A stretch of DNA of 64,000 bases from Rhizobiales bacterium 62-47 (GTDB lineage: Bacteria; Pseudomonadota; Alphaproteobacteria; Rhizobiales; Xanthobacteraceae), in NCBI GenBank assembly GCA_001899255.1, contig MKVX01000006.1, forward strand, positions 92,213 through 156,212. The letters run 5' to 3'. Of this stretch, positions 1 through 8,242 are shown piece after piece. The notes beneath the pieces were generated by a model that made no database searches, was not told the DNA's origin, and saw only the letters and a program-made list of their open reading frames with translations. Numbering within the stretch: position 1 is the stretch's first letter; the number at the start of each line of letters is the position of its first letter. The translations under genes were made by a program, and so were the position numbers.

Positions 1-986
1 TCGGCCGATGTATCGGTGCGCGTGGCGCTGCGCTTGAACGGCAGCAGGTTGGTGAGCCACGGCCACATGCCGGAGGGCGCGAAGTGCAGTAGCGCCACCA
101 GCACAATGCCGAACACGATGATCTCGAGCTGGCCCTGTCCGCCGAAGATCAACGGCAGATAGCTTTGCAACACTTCCTTGAGGATCACCACGACCGCCGC
201 GCCGAGCACGCCGCCCCAGACATAACCGGCGCCGCCGACCACGGCGATGAACAGATATTCGATGCTGGCGTGAGCGCCAAACGGCGTCGGGTTGGCGGCG
301 CGTTGCAGATGCGCGTAGAGCCAGCCGGACAATCCGGCCAGCACCGCGGCATAGATGAACACCAGGAGCTTGGCGCGCGCCGTCTGCACGCCGAACGCTT
401 CGGCGGCGACATGCCCGCGCCGCAGCGCGCGGATGGCGCGGCCGGTACGCGAATCCAGCAGGTTGGTGGTGAGCAGCGCGGCAAGGATCACGGCGATCCA
501 GATGACGTAATAGATCGTGCCCGGATCGAGCATGCGCAGGCTGCCGATCTGCAGCGGCGGAATCGCCGAGATGCCGTCGTTGCGGCCGAGGAATTCCAGC
601 TTGCTGAAGAGGTAGAACAGCCCGAGGCCCCAGGCCAGGGTGCCGAGCGGCAGGTAGTGGCCGGACAGCCGCACTGTGACGATGCCGAGCACGACAGCGG
701 CGAGGCCGCTGACCAAGAGCGACAGCGGCAGCGTCAGCCACGGAGACAGGCCGTAGTGGGTCGACAGCACGGCGGTGGTGTAGGCGCCGAAGCCGCAAAA
801 CGCCGCCTGGCCGAACGAGGTGAGGCCGCCGACGCCGGTCAGCAGCACCAGCCCCATGGCGACCAAAGCGGCAAGGCCGATATTGTCGAGCAGCACGATC
901 CAGAATGGCGGGATGTTGGGGATCAGCGGCAGCACCGCCATGATCACCGCGAAAATGACGACCGGCAAACGTTGCGACATCGCCAT
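1..986 (-). CDS. LivM-type ABC transporter permease, cut by the left window edge
   Basis: Inner-membrane permease of a branched-chain-amino-acid-type (HAAT) ABC importer. The frame starts with ATG at 986, sharing one base with the stop of the LivH gene before it, so the two are translationally coupled. It stays open for 328 codons to the left edge. The protein is a series of hydrophobic helices with the family loop LTGVGGLTSFGQ near residues 49-60. After the last helix a polar stretch ends RSATRTDTSA at the edge. A plain LivM would normally stop about here, so a fused ATP-binding domain, known in related genomes, is possible but not visible. The true substrate may be an organic acid rather than an amino acid. 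Confidence 0.88.
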   Translation of the reverse strand, partial: MAMSQRLPVVIFAVIMAVLPLIPNIPPFWIVLLDNIGLAALVAMGLVLLTGVGGLTSFGQAAFCGFGAYTTAVLSTHYGLSPWLTLPLSLLVSGLAAVVLGIVTVRLSGHYLPLGTLAWGLGLFYLFSKLEFLGRNDGISAIPPLQIGSLRMLDPGTIYYVIWIAVILAALLTTNLLDSRTGRAIRALRRGHVAAEAFGVQTARAKLLVFIYAAVLAGLSGWLYAHLQRAANPTPFGAHASIEYLFIAVVGGAGYVWGGVLGAAVVVILKEVLQSYLPLIFGGQGQLEIIVFGIVLVALLHFAPSGMWPWLTNLLPFKRSATRTDTSA

Positions 987-2026
987 CAATCCTTCTCTTC
1001 TTCGACTTCAGGTGCGGCGAGCGAGCGCAGCACCAGCACCGGAATGATCAGGGTGAAGACGATGACCTCCTTATAGTTGCTGGCGTAGAACGACGAGAAC
1101 GCTTCGACGATGCCGACGACCAGCGCCGCCACGGCGGTGAGCGGATAACTGATGAGGCCGCCGATGATGGCCGCGACGAAACCCTTGAGGCCGACGATGA
1201 ATCCGGTGTCGTAATAGAGCGTCGTGATCGGCACGATCAGGATGCCGGAGATGGCGCCGATCACCGACGCCAGCAGGAAGGCGATCTGTCCCGACAGCGA
1301 GGTGCGGATGCCGACAAGGCGCGCCCCGAGCCGGTTCACCGCCGTGGCCCGCAGCGCCTTGCCATACAGCGTGAAATCGAAGAACAGCCACAGCGCGATA
1401 ATCAGCGCGGCCGTGATGCCGTAGACGACGAGGCTTTGCCCCGAGATGCGCAGATCGCCGATGGTGATCGCGGCGTCGGAAATCGTCGGTCCGCGCAGGC
1501 CTTCGGCGCCGAAGAACACCAGGCCGAAACCCTGCATGGCGAGATGACATCCGACCGAGGCGATCAGCAGCACCAGCACCGAAGTGTGCGCGATCGGCTG
1601 GAATGCGATGCGGTAAAGGAACAGGCCGATGGCGGCGACGATCAGCAGCGACAGCGTGATGTTGACCGGGATGTTGTTCTGCCGTCCCGCCAGCCACATC
1701 GTCAGCAGCAGCACCACCACCGGAAAGACGATATTGACGGTGAAGGCCCGTAGCAGCGCGCGTGCATGAAGCGATTTGCGCGCGGCGAACACATCGAAGC
1801 CGAAGGCGACGAGGCCCATCACCACGGCAAGGCGGGCCGTGCCCGGCACCTGCCCGGCGGCGAGCGTCGCGTAGCTCAATGCGCCATAGGTAATGAATTC
1901 GCCTTGCGGGATCAGGATCACGCGCGTGACCGCGAACACCAGCACGAGTGCCAGGCCCAGCAGTGCGTAGATCGCGCCGTTGGTGATGCCGTCCTGGATC
2001 AGGAACAGCAGGATTGTCGTATTCAA
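986..2026 (-). CDS. LivH-type ABC transporter permease
   Basis: Membrane permease partner of the LivM gene that follows it. The protein is almost wholly hydrophobic and carries the LivH features [15 protein letters not shown] at the N-terminus and [12 protein letters not shown] in the first loops. I prefer a TTG start at 2026, giving [13 protein letters not shown], which fits the usual LivH N-terminus and has a G-rich stretch just upstream. An ATG at 2071 in the same frame would add 15 polar residues. At about 346 residues it is longer than E. coli LivH because of an extra hydrophobic segment in the middle. It is divergent from the MarR gene, which suggests MarR control of this transporter. 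Confidence 0.88.
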   Translation of the reverse strand: MNTTILLFLIQDGITNGAIYALLGLALVLVFAVTRVILIPQGEFITYGALSYATLAAGQVPGTARLAVVMGLVAFGFDVFAARKSLHARALLRAFTVNIVFPVVVLLLTMWLAGRQNNIPVNITLSLLIVAAIGLFLYRIAFQPIAHTSVLVLLIASVGCHLAMQGFGLVFFGAEGLRGPTISDAAITIGDLRISGQSLVVYGITAALIIALWLFFDFTLYGKALRATAVNRLGARLVGIRTSLSGQIAFLLASVIGAISGILIVPITTLYYDTGFIVGLKGFVAAIIGGLISYPLTAVAALVVGIVEAFSSFYASNYKEVIVFTLIIPVLVLRSLAAPEVEEEKD

Positions 2027-2087
2027 GCTCCGCCCCCCTTCGGCGTCGGCGCGCCCCCGTTTCGCCGCCATAATTCCATACCGACGG

Positions 2088-2141
2088 TTGAATTCCGCCG
2101 GTCGTATTTGATATGATCCATAACGATTATCGACTATAATC
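2088..2141 (+). promoter_or_regulatory. Predicted marR promoter with 17-bp palindromic operator
   Basis: In the livH-marR divergent gap, TTGAAT (2088-2093) and TATGAT (2112-2117) are 18 bp apart and read towards the MarR gene. Directly downstream lies a perfect inverted repeat GATTAT-CGACT-ATAATC (2125-2141), placed over the expected transcription start. MarR-family proteins usually bind such 16-20-bp dyads and repress their own and the divergent gene. On the opposite strand the palindrome would fall between a weaker TTGAGA/TATGGA pair reading towards livH. The binding is inference. Confidence 0.5.
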
Positions 2142-2204
2142 TCAAGATACGAATCAGGTTTTACGATCTTTCATTTGATTAACACCAAGAGCGAGTTTCG
2201 AGCG

Positions 2205-2726
2205 ATGACCGCGCACAAGACGACGCAACTGGACGCTTCAAGGCTGGCGCGATTGCCGCGTGAGGTCGCGATGGATGACGATGCCGAAGCGAGCGCGCTC
2301 AAGATGGGCGAGTTGTCGGACCTGCTGGGCTATTCGTTGAAGCGGGCGCAGCTCAAGGTGTTCGAGGATTTCCTGCGTTGCGTCTCGTCGCTGCAGCTGA
2401 CGCCGGCGCAGTTCTCGGTGCTGCTTCTGATGGAGAAAAACCCCGGCCGCAATCAAACCGAGATCGCCAATACGCTCGGCATCCTGCGCCCGAACTTCGT
2501 GGCGATGCTGGATGGCCTCGAGAGCCGCGAATTGTGCATGCGGGTCCGCTCGGCGCACGATCGCCGCTCGCACAACCTGATGCTCACCGACAAGGGCCGC
2601 GCCACGCTGGCGCGTGCCAAGAAGCTGATCGCCACCAAGCACGAAGCGCGTCTCAACGAAGTGCTGGGCCCGGCCAATCGCGCCGCGCTGCTCGAAATGC
2701 TGGCGACGATCGCGCGGGATTTCTGA
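2205..2726 (+). CDS. MarR-family transcriptional regulator
   Basis: Cytoplasmic winged-helix repressor of the MarR family, usually released from DNA by a small aromatic or acyl ligand. The translation has the recognition-helix region NQTEIANTLGILRPNFVAML and the wing signature DRRSHNLMLTDKG. The family is about 140-180 residues, and this protein has 173. The start is uncertain: ATG at 2205 is used here, and an in-frame TTG at 2175 would add ten residues. It faces the livH-livM genes and is preceded by a palindrome that could be its operator, so control of the adjacent transporter and of itself is likely. The ligand cannot be told from the sequence. Confidence 0.88.
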   Translation: MTAHKTTQLDASRLARLPREVAMDDDAEASALKMGELSDLLGYSLKRAQLKVFEDFLRCVSSLQLTPAQFSVLLLMEKNPGRNQTEIANTLGILRPNFVAMLDGLESRELCMRVRSAHDRRSHNLMLTDKGRATLARAKKLIATKHEARLNEVLGPANRAALLEMLATIARDF

Positions 2727-2787
2727 CGGCCGTTCTGCCTACAGCAGGATCATGAGATTGAATGAGCCTCGCCGCAGGCGCGCTTTA

Positions 2788-2900
2788 CCTCCCCTATAGG
2801 GAGAGGTCGGATTGCGTAGCAATTCGGGTGAGGGGTGACAGGTGACAGGTGGGAGATGGAGCCCCCTCACCCCAGCCCATTCCCCGGTGGGGAGAGGGAG
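2788..2900. repeat. Dispersed palindromic intergenic repeat (CTCCCC family)
   Basis: Between the MarR and glycerate kinase stop codons lies a stretch with the hairpin CTCCCCTATAGGGAGAGG, then GGATTGCGTAGCAATTCGGG, a doubled TGACAGG, and a closing CCCCTCACCCC / GGTGGGGAGAGGG block. Elements of this shape are common between genes in Bradyrhizobium relatives. It could form a stable RNA hairpin and act as a terminator for the two convergent genes. No gene is visible in 2727-2954. Confidence 0.55.
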
Positions 2901-2954
2901 CGCGCCGTCTGCTCCATGACCGTTTCGTTCCGAAGCGAGTGAGCAGGCTGATCT

Positions 2955-4259
2955 TTACACCCGATCCACCAGAATAACCCTGATGTCGTTGACGTTGGTC
3001 AGCGTCGGCCCGGTGACCAATAGATCGCAGGTCGCCGCGAAGAACGTCGTCGCATCGTTGTTGGCGAGATAGGCCGCTGGATCGAGACCTTGCGCATGCA
3101 TCGCCGCGAAGGTGCGCGCATCGATCATCGCGCCGGCCGGATCGGTGGCGCTGCCGGCGCCGCCGTCGGCGCCGTCGGTATCCGCCGCCAGTGCCGCGAT
3201 GCCTTCGGCGTCGGCCAGATGCTGCGCCAGCGCGAGAGCGTACTCCTGGTTGGGGCCGCCGCGACCGGTGCCACGCACCGTCACGGTGAGTTCGCCGCCG
3301 GACAGGATTGCCAGCTTGCGGCCTTCGGTGCGGGCCTTCAGAGCCAGTTGCGCATGGGCATACGCGACGTCGCGCGCTTCGCCTTCGAGGTCGGAGCCGA
3401 GGTTGGCGATGTCGTAACCGGCCCGCGCCGCCGCGGCGACCGCTGCATCGAGCCCATCCTTTGGCGTTGCGATCAGCTTGAATTGCGCCCGTGCGAATGC
3501 GGCATCGCCAGGCTTGCAGCTCTCGTTACGTGGATCGTCGAGTGCCCGGCGCACCGCATCGTCGATGGTGAGGCTGTAGCGCGCGACGATGGCGCGCGCA
3601 TCCGCCAGCGTTGTCGGGTCGGGAACGGTGGGACCGGATGCGATGGCCGCCGGTTCGTCGCGCGGCACGTCGGAGATCGCCAGCGTGACGATGCGCGCGC
3701 GCTGCCCGGCGCGGGCGAGGCGGCCGCCCTTGATCCGCGACAGATGTTTGCGCACGGCGTTGATCTCGCCGATCGGCGCGCCGGATCGCAACAGCGCGCG
3801 TGTCACCTGCTGTTTCTGCGCGAATGTGATGCCCTCGACCGGTGCGATCCAGTTGGCCGAGCCGCCGCCGGACAGCAGCACCAGCAGAAGATCGTCGGCG
3901 GTTGCCGTTGCGGCCAGGGCCAGCGTGTCCTCGGCAGCGCGTAGTCCGGCTTCGTCAGGCACCGGATGACCGGCTTCAATTACCTTGATGCGACGCGTCG
4001 GCACGGCGTGACCGTGGCGCGTGGTTGCGAGACCGAGCAGGCGCTGCGGATCGAGCTCGAGCCGATCGAGATAATGGCGCTCGGCTGCCGCGGCCATCGC
4101 GGCGGCGCCCTTGCCGGCGGCGAGCACGATGACGCGGCCTCGCGGCGGGGGCGGCAGATGCGTGGCCAGCATACTGTCGGGATGTGCGGCGGCGACGGCG
4201 GCATCGAAGATCGAACGCAGAAGCTGGCGCGTGTCAGTCGTGAGCTTTGGGTCTTGCAT
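2955..4259 (-). CDS. Glycerate 2-kinase / hydroxypyruvate reductase (TtuD/GckA, DUF4147 family)
   Basis: Phosphorylates D-glycerate to 2-phosphoglycerate. Members were once annotated as hydroxypyruvate reductase (TtuD). The 434-residue protein has the N-terminal GRVIVLAAGKGAAAMA motif, then LLLVLLSGGGSANW, the GAPIGEINAVRKHLSRIKGG signature, and near the C-terminus the Gly/Asp-rich DTDGADGG and GPNQEYALALA motifs. Start ATG at 4259 gives MQDPKLTTD; an upstream in-frame start would add 13 residues. It is transcribed leftwards after a strong terminator behind the binding-protein gene, so it probably has its own promoter. Its link to the transport cluster may be only positional. Confidence 0.85.
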   Translation of the reverse strand: MQDPKLTTDTRQLLRSIFDAAVAAAHPDSMLATHLPPPPRGRVIVLAAGKGAAAMAAAAERHYLDRLELDPQRLLGLATTRHGHAVPTRRIKVIEAGHPVPDEAGLRAAEDTLALAATATADDLLLVLLSGGGSANWIAPVEGITFAQKQQVTRALLRSGAPIGEINAVRKHLSRIKGGRLARAGQRARIVTLAISDVPRDEPAAIASGPTVPDPTTLADARAIVARYSLTIDDAVRRALDDPRNESCKPGDAAFARAQFKLIATPKDGLDAAVAAAARAGYDIANLGSDLEGEARDVAYAHAQLALKARTEGRKLAILSGGELTVTVRGTGRGGPNQEYALALAQHLADAEGIAALAADTDGADGGAGSATDPAGAMIDARTFAAMHAQGLDPAAYLANNDATTFFAATCDLLVTGPTLTNVNDIRVILVDRV

Positions 4260-4405
4260 GAGATCGATGTCTGCCGGTTTGCAACAAAGCGTACGCAAGC
4301 CGCGCCCGCATCGCGACCTGCGTCCCGACGGGCGTTTTTAGCCGATATCGCGCCGCCGCGCCATGCAGCAGGCACGGCGTGTGGCGTGCACGGAGCGCAA
4401 AACAA

Positions 4406-4430
4406 AACCCCCGCAGTGACTGCGGGGGTT
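4406..4430 (-). terminator. Rho-independent terminator of the downstream LivJ-type gene
   Basis: A perfect 11-bp stem AACCCCCGCAG / CTGCGGGGGTT with a 3-nt TGA loop lies 33 bp past the stop of the binding-protein gene. On the minus strand it is followed by TTTTGTTTTG, the expected U-rich tail, so it ends leftward transcription before the glycerate kinase gene. Confidence 0.85.
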
Positions 4431-4463
4431 GTCGTTTCACATCCGAGACCGGCGCGCCGCGGA

Positions 4464-5690
4464 CTAGCCGCTGGTGTCGGCGCTGATGATGTCGCCGAAC
4501 AGCTCCCACTTCTCGCCCTTGAATTTCATCAGCTGCAACTGGCTGATGGGTGCGAAATCGGTGGCGCTGGTGTTGATCTTGATGCCCGGCAGCAGCACTT
4601 CGGTGTTGAAGTCCTTGAGGCTGGCAGCCTGCTTCATGATGTTTTCGCGGGTCAGGTTGTCCCCGCACTTCTTGAGCACCTCCACCATGGTCTGGGCCAC
4701 GCCGTAAGCCACGACCGAAGAGTTATCGAGCTTGTCGCCTTCGGGGAAATCCTTGGCGAGGAAGGCCAGGTAGTCCTTCATGCCCTTGTCGTTGTTCCAC
4801 TGCGGATCGGACGGGTCTTTCAGGTAGGCCGCCGAGATGATGCCTTGCGAGTTGTCATATCCGGCAGGCTTGAGCACGCTGCCGACCGAGGCCGACACGT
4901 TGTTGAGGAAGTGCGTCGGCTTCCAGCCGATCTCGCCCATCTTCTTGATCGCCTGTGCCGCGAACTTCGGCGTCGCGATGTTGATGAACACGTCGGCGCC
5001 GCTGGCCTTCAGCTTGACGATGTGGCTGTCGATGGTCGGCTCGGACGTTTCAAAACTCTCCTCGGCGATGATCATCGTCTTCTTGGCGCCCAGACCGTCG
5101 AGCAGTCCCTTGAGGTAGTCCTTGCCGTAATCGTCATTCTGATACATCACCGCGATCTTCGCGTTCGGCATGTTCTTCAGAATGTACTTGGCGTAGATCT
5201 GCGTCTCGCTCTGATAATTGGGCTGCCAGCCCATGGTCCACGGGAAGTTCTTCGGATCGTTCCACTTGGTTGCGCCGGTGGCGACGAACAGTTGCGGCAC
5301 CTTCTTGCTGTTCATGTATTTGTGGATCGCGGAGTTCGGCGGGGTTCCGAGCGAATTGAATATGAACAACACCTCGTCGCTCTCGACCAGCTTGCGCGCC
5401 TGCTCCACCGTTTTCGGCGGGCTGTAGGCGTCGTCGTAAGAGATGAAGTTGATCTTGCGGCCGTTGATGCCGCCTTCCGCATTGATCTTCTTGAAGTAGG
5501 CGGCCTCGGTCTTGCCGATCACGCCATAGGCGGACGCGGGGCCGCTGTAAGGCATGATGTTGCCGATCTTGATTTCGGTATCGGTGGCGCCGGGATCGTA
5601 TTTCTTTTGCGCGAGTGCGGCGCCGCTGGTTGCGACGCTCAATGCGAGAACAGTCGACAAGGTGGCCACTCGCGATGCTATTGCGGGCAT
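4464..5690 (-). CDS. LivJ-type periplasmic substrate-binding protein (second copy)
   Basis: Periplasmic receptor of a HAAT-type ABC importer (Peripla_BP_6 fold). A signal peptide (residues 1-27, ending AALA before QKKYDPG) precedes a mature domain with IKIGNIMPYSGPASAYG and GGINGRKINFISYDDAYSPP. Start ATG at 5690 has GGGAGA eight bases upstream, so the longer frame from 5792 is not needed. The protein is closely similar over its whole length to the next gene (5973-7211). It lies behind that gene's terminator and has one of its own, so it may be separately expressed. Adjacency to a pim-type operon suggests a dicarboxylate, fatty-acid or aromatic-acid ligand rather than leucine. Confidence 0.9.
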   Translation of the reverse strand: MPAIASRVATLSTVLALSVATSGAALAQKKYDPGATDTEIKIGNIMPYSGPASAYGVIGKTEAAYFKKINAEGGINGRKINFISYDDAYSPPKTVEQARKLVESDEVLFIFNSLGTPPNSAIHKYMNSKKVPQLFVATGATKWNDPKNFPWTMGWQPNYQSETQIYAKYILKNMPNAKIAVMYQNDDYGKDYLKGLLDGLGAKKTMIIAEESFETSEPTIDSHIVKLKASGADVFINIATPKFAAQAIKKMGEIGWKPTHFLNNVSASVGSVLKPAGYDNSQGIISAAYLKDPSDPQWNNDKGMKDYLAFLAKDFPEGDKLDNSSVVAYGVAQTMVEVLKKCGDNLTRENIMKQAASLKDFNTEVLLPGIKINTSATDFAPISQLQLMKFKGEKWELFGDIISADTSG

Positions 5691-5890
5691 TTCAATTCTC
5701 CCTGTGCTTTGGTTGACTGTGTTGTTGCTTTTTTTGATTGCAGGCTCTGCGGCCCTGGGTGTCATTGAATACCATTTGCCGATTGTCAGCAAGGCAGGGC
5801 CGTGCGGCAGGAACCGCGGGACAGCGATTGCGCTACGGGCACGAAGCGGATGGCGCGTTGCGATGGCGGCCTGAATGGCGGCAGCAAAAA

Positions 5891-5917
5891 GCCCCCTGCG
5901 GCATTGCCGCGGGGGGC
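5891..5917 (-). terminator. Terminator after the first LivJ-type gene
   Basis: GCCCCCTGCGGC and GCCGCGGGGGGC form a 12-bp stem with one mismatch and a 3-nt loop. On the minus strand TTTTTGCTGCC follows. It lies 56 bp past the stop of the 5973-7211 gene and separates the two binding-protein genes. Confidence 0.75.
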
Positions 5918-5972
5918 GAGTGAGATCGTTCAGTGGCGCTCGTTCGGTGGCGCCATTGTTATGCGGGGCGGC

Positions 5973-7211
5973 CTAGCTGCCCTTGATTTCGCCGTTGATG
6001 ATGGGGCCGAACAGGTCCCACTTCTCGCCCTTGAAGCGCATCATCTGCAACTGCTCGATCGGATAGAAGTCCGTCGGGCTGGTGTTGATGGTGACGCCCG
6101 GCAGCAGCGTGTCGGGAGCGAAGTTCTTGAGGTTGGCCGCTTCCTTCATGATGTTGGCGCGGGTCAGATTGTCGCCGGCTTGCTTCAGCACCTGCACGAT
6201 GGTCTGCGCGTGGCCATAGCCGAACACGGTCGAGCCATCGGCCTTGTTGCCTTCCGGAACATACTTGGCGAGGAAGGCGTAGAATTTCTTCATGCCCTCG
6301 TCGTTGTCCCACTGCGCATCGGCGCCATCCTTGGCATAAGCCGCGGACAGGATGTCCTGTGCGTTCTCGAAGCCGGCCGGCTTGAGCACGGAACCGACCG
6401 AGGCGCCGACGTTGCTCTGGAAGTACATCGGCTTCCAGCCGATCTCGGCAACCTTCTTGAGGCTCTGCGCGGCGAACTTCGGCGTCGTGATGCTGAAGTA
6501 GACGTCGGCGCCGGTCGACTTCAACTTGACGATGTGGGAGTCGATCGTCGGTTCCGAGACCTCGTAGCTCTCCTCGCCGACGATCATCGTCTTGGCCTTG
6601 TCGCCGAGACCGTCCTTGAGGCCCTTCAGCAGATCTTTGCCGAAGTCGTCGTTCTGATACATGATGGCGATCTTGGCATCCGGCTTCTCCTTGAGGAGAT
6701 AGGCCGCGTAGATGCGCCCTTCGCTCTGGTAGGCCGGCTGCCAGCCCATGGTCCAGGGGAAGTCCTTGTAGTCGCCGAACTTGGTCGCGCCGGTCGACAC
6801 GAAAATCTGCGGCACCTTCTTCGAGTTCAGATACTTCTGAATCGCCGAGTTCGACGGCGTGCCGAGCGGACTGGCGAGGAACAACACCTCGTCGCTCTCG
6901 ACCAGCTTGCGCGCCTGTTCGACAGCCTTCGGCGGGCTGTAGCCGTCGTCGTAGCTGATGAAGTTGATCTTGCGGCCGTTGATGCCGCCCTGTTCGTTGA
7001 TCATCTTGAAGTAGGCTGCTTCGACCTTGCCGATAATGCCATAGGCCGACGCGGGACCGCTGTACGGCATGATATTGCCGATCTTGATCTCCGTGTCGCT
7101 GGCACCGGTATCGTACTTCTTCTGGGCAAAGGCGCTGCCGCTGGTGGCGGCGAAGGCAACGACCGCTGTCGTGATTGCAGCGATTCTTAGTTGTTGTCGC
7201 AACTTCATCAT
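5973..7211 (-). CDS. LivJ-type periplasmic substrate-binding protein (first copy)
   Basis: Periplasmic receptor for the adjacent LivMHFG importer. It has a signal peptide of 29 residues ending SAFA before QKKYDTG, and the same blocks as its neighbour, IKIGNIMPYSGPASAYG, GGINGRKINFISYDDGYSPP and EPTIDSHIVKLK. Start ATG at 7211 has AAGGAGAA directly upstream, and the gene begins only 6 bp after the LivM stop, so it is the last gene of the livGFHM operon. The terminator behind it may let its mRNA segment be more stable than the permease part. Ligand unknown; see the pim cluster context. Confidence 0.92.
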   Translation of the reverse strand: MMKLRQQLRIAAITTAVVAFAATSGSAFAQKKYDTGASDTEIKIGNIMPYSGPASAYGIIGKVEAAYFKMINEQGGINGRKINFISYDDGYSPPKAVEQARKLVESDEVLFLASPLGTPSNSAIQKYLNSKKVPQIFVSTGATKFGDYKDFPWTMGWQPAYQSEGRIYAAYLLKEKPDAKIAIMYQNDDFGKDLLKGLKDGLGDKAKTMIVGEESYEVSEPTIDSHIVKLKSTGADVYFSITTPKFAAQSLKKVAEIGWKPMYFQSNVGASVGSVLKPAGFENAQDILSAAYAKDGADAQWDNDEGMKKFYAFLAKYVPEGNKADGSTVFGYGHAQTIVQVLKQAGDNLTRANIMKEAANLKNFAPDTLLPGVTINTSPTDFYPIEQLQMMRFKGEKWDLFGPIINGEIKGS

Positions 7212-7217
7212 TTCTCC

Positions 7218-8240
7218 TTAGGGTTTCTTCATCTTATTGAACAGCGATTCGGCGAGGATCGCGACCTGCCTGGCCCCATGCGGAACAAGGTAGATGACAA
7301 TGAAGAGCAGCACGCCAAAGAACGCGCCCGACAGGCCCTTCGAAATTCCTTCGGCGATATTCGGCACGAAGACGATGAATGCCGCGCCGGCGAACGAGCC
7401 CGGCAGCCAGCCGACGCCACCCACCACCATGCCGAGGAACAGCGCGATGGCCAATGTGAAGGTGTAGCTGTCCGGCGCCACGAACTGCACCGCGATAGCG
7501 CCGAGCGCGCCAGCGACGCCGGTGATGCCGGCGCTGATTCCGAACGCCAGTGTCTTGTACAGCGAGATGTCGACCCCCATCGCAGACGCGGCGATTTCGT
7601 TGTCGCGGATCGCCATCATGGCGCGGCCGGATCGCGATTTCAGCAGATTGGTCGATGCGATGTAGATCGCGAGCGTTACGGCCAACGTGAAGTAGTACAG
7701 CCACATGTCCTGCGATATCGGCAGGCCGAACGGTGCATCCGGCTTGGTGACGACGAGGCCCTGCACGCCGCCGGTCCAATGCTCGATGACGCCAAGCTTG
7801 AGCAACTGCGGCATCGCCACCGCCAGCGCGTAGGTCGCAAGCGCCAGATAGATGCCGGACAGTCGCAATGCCGGAAATCCGAACAGGAATCCGAAGATGA
7901 AACAGATCACGCCGGCGATCGGCAGGGTCAGCGCGTAGTTGACGTTGCCGTGTTCGATCAGGATCGCGGCGGCATAGGCCCCGATGGCGAAAAACGCGCT
8001 CTGGCCGAGAGAGAACTGGCCGCTGCCACCGGTGAGGATATTCAACGCCAGCACGGCGATGCCATAGATCAGCACCATCGTGACCTGGAAGATGATGAAG
8101 TTCCGCACGAACAGCGGCATGATCAACATCACCGCCAGCACGATCAGCGATGTGGTGCGACCGAGCGTACTGGATTTGCGAGCCGTGGCGTTAACGGTCG
8201 GTACGGCCGCGGCGGGAACGCTTTCCTGAACCGTGCTCAT
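7218..8240 (-). CDS. LivM-type ABC transporter permease
   Basis: Second transmembrane subunit of the complete importer encoded here. The 340-residue protein starts MSTVQESVPAA at ATG 8240, two bases after the LivH stop. A much longer open frame upstream on this strand overlaps livH and is not coding. It carries the LivM loop LTGGSGQFSLGQSAFFAIGA and the cytoplasmic coupling segment SRSGRAMMAIRDNEIAASAMG that contacts the ATPase. About nine hydrophobic segments are visible. It is followed after 6 bp by its binding protein. Confidence 0.92.
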   Translation of the reverse strand: MSTVQESVPAAAVPTVNATARKSSTLGRTTSLIVLAVMLIMPLFVRNFIIFQVTMVLIYGIAVLALNILTGGSGQFSLGQSAFFAIGAYAAAILIEHGNVNYALTLPIAGVICFIFGFLFGFPALRLSGIYLALATYALAVAMPQLLKLGVIEHWTGGVQGLVVTKPDAPFGLPISQDMWLYYFTLAVTLAIYIASTNLLKSRSGRAMMAIRDNEIAASAMGVDISLYKTLAFGISAGITGVAGALGAIAVQFVAPDSYTFTLAIALFLGMVVGGVGWLPGSFAGAAFIVFVPNIAEGISKGLSGAFFGVLLFIVIYLVPHGARQVAILAESLFNKMKKP

Positions 8241-8242
8241 GA

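Noticed and set aside
2831..2850. Tandem TGACAGG units as a possible CRISPR or VNTR
   Set aside because: There are only two units with no spacer pattern, inside a known style of intergenic palindromic repeat.
3966..7190. Very long open frames on the plus strand (about 600 and 460 codons) opposite the two binding-protein genes
   Set aside because: Their composition is His/Arg/Asp/Val-rich with no motif, and they mirror the reverse frame of well-conserved genes. In high-GC DNA such antisense frames stay open by codon bias alone.
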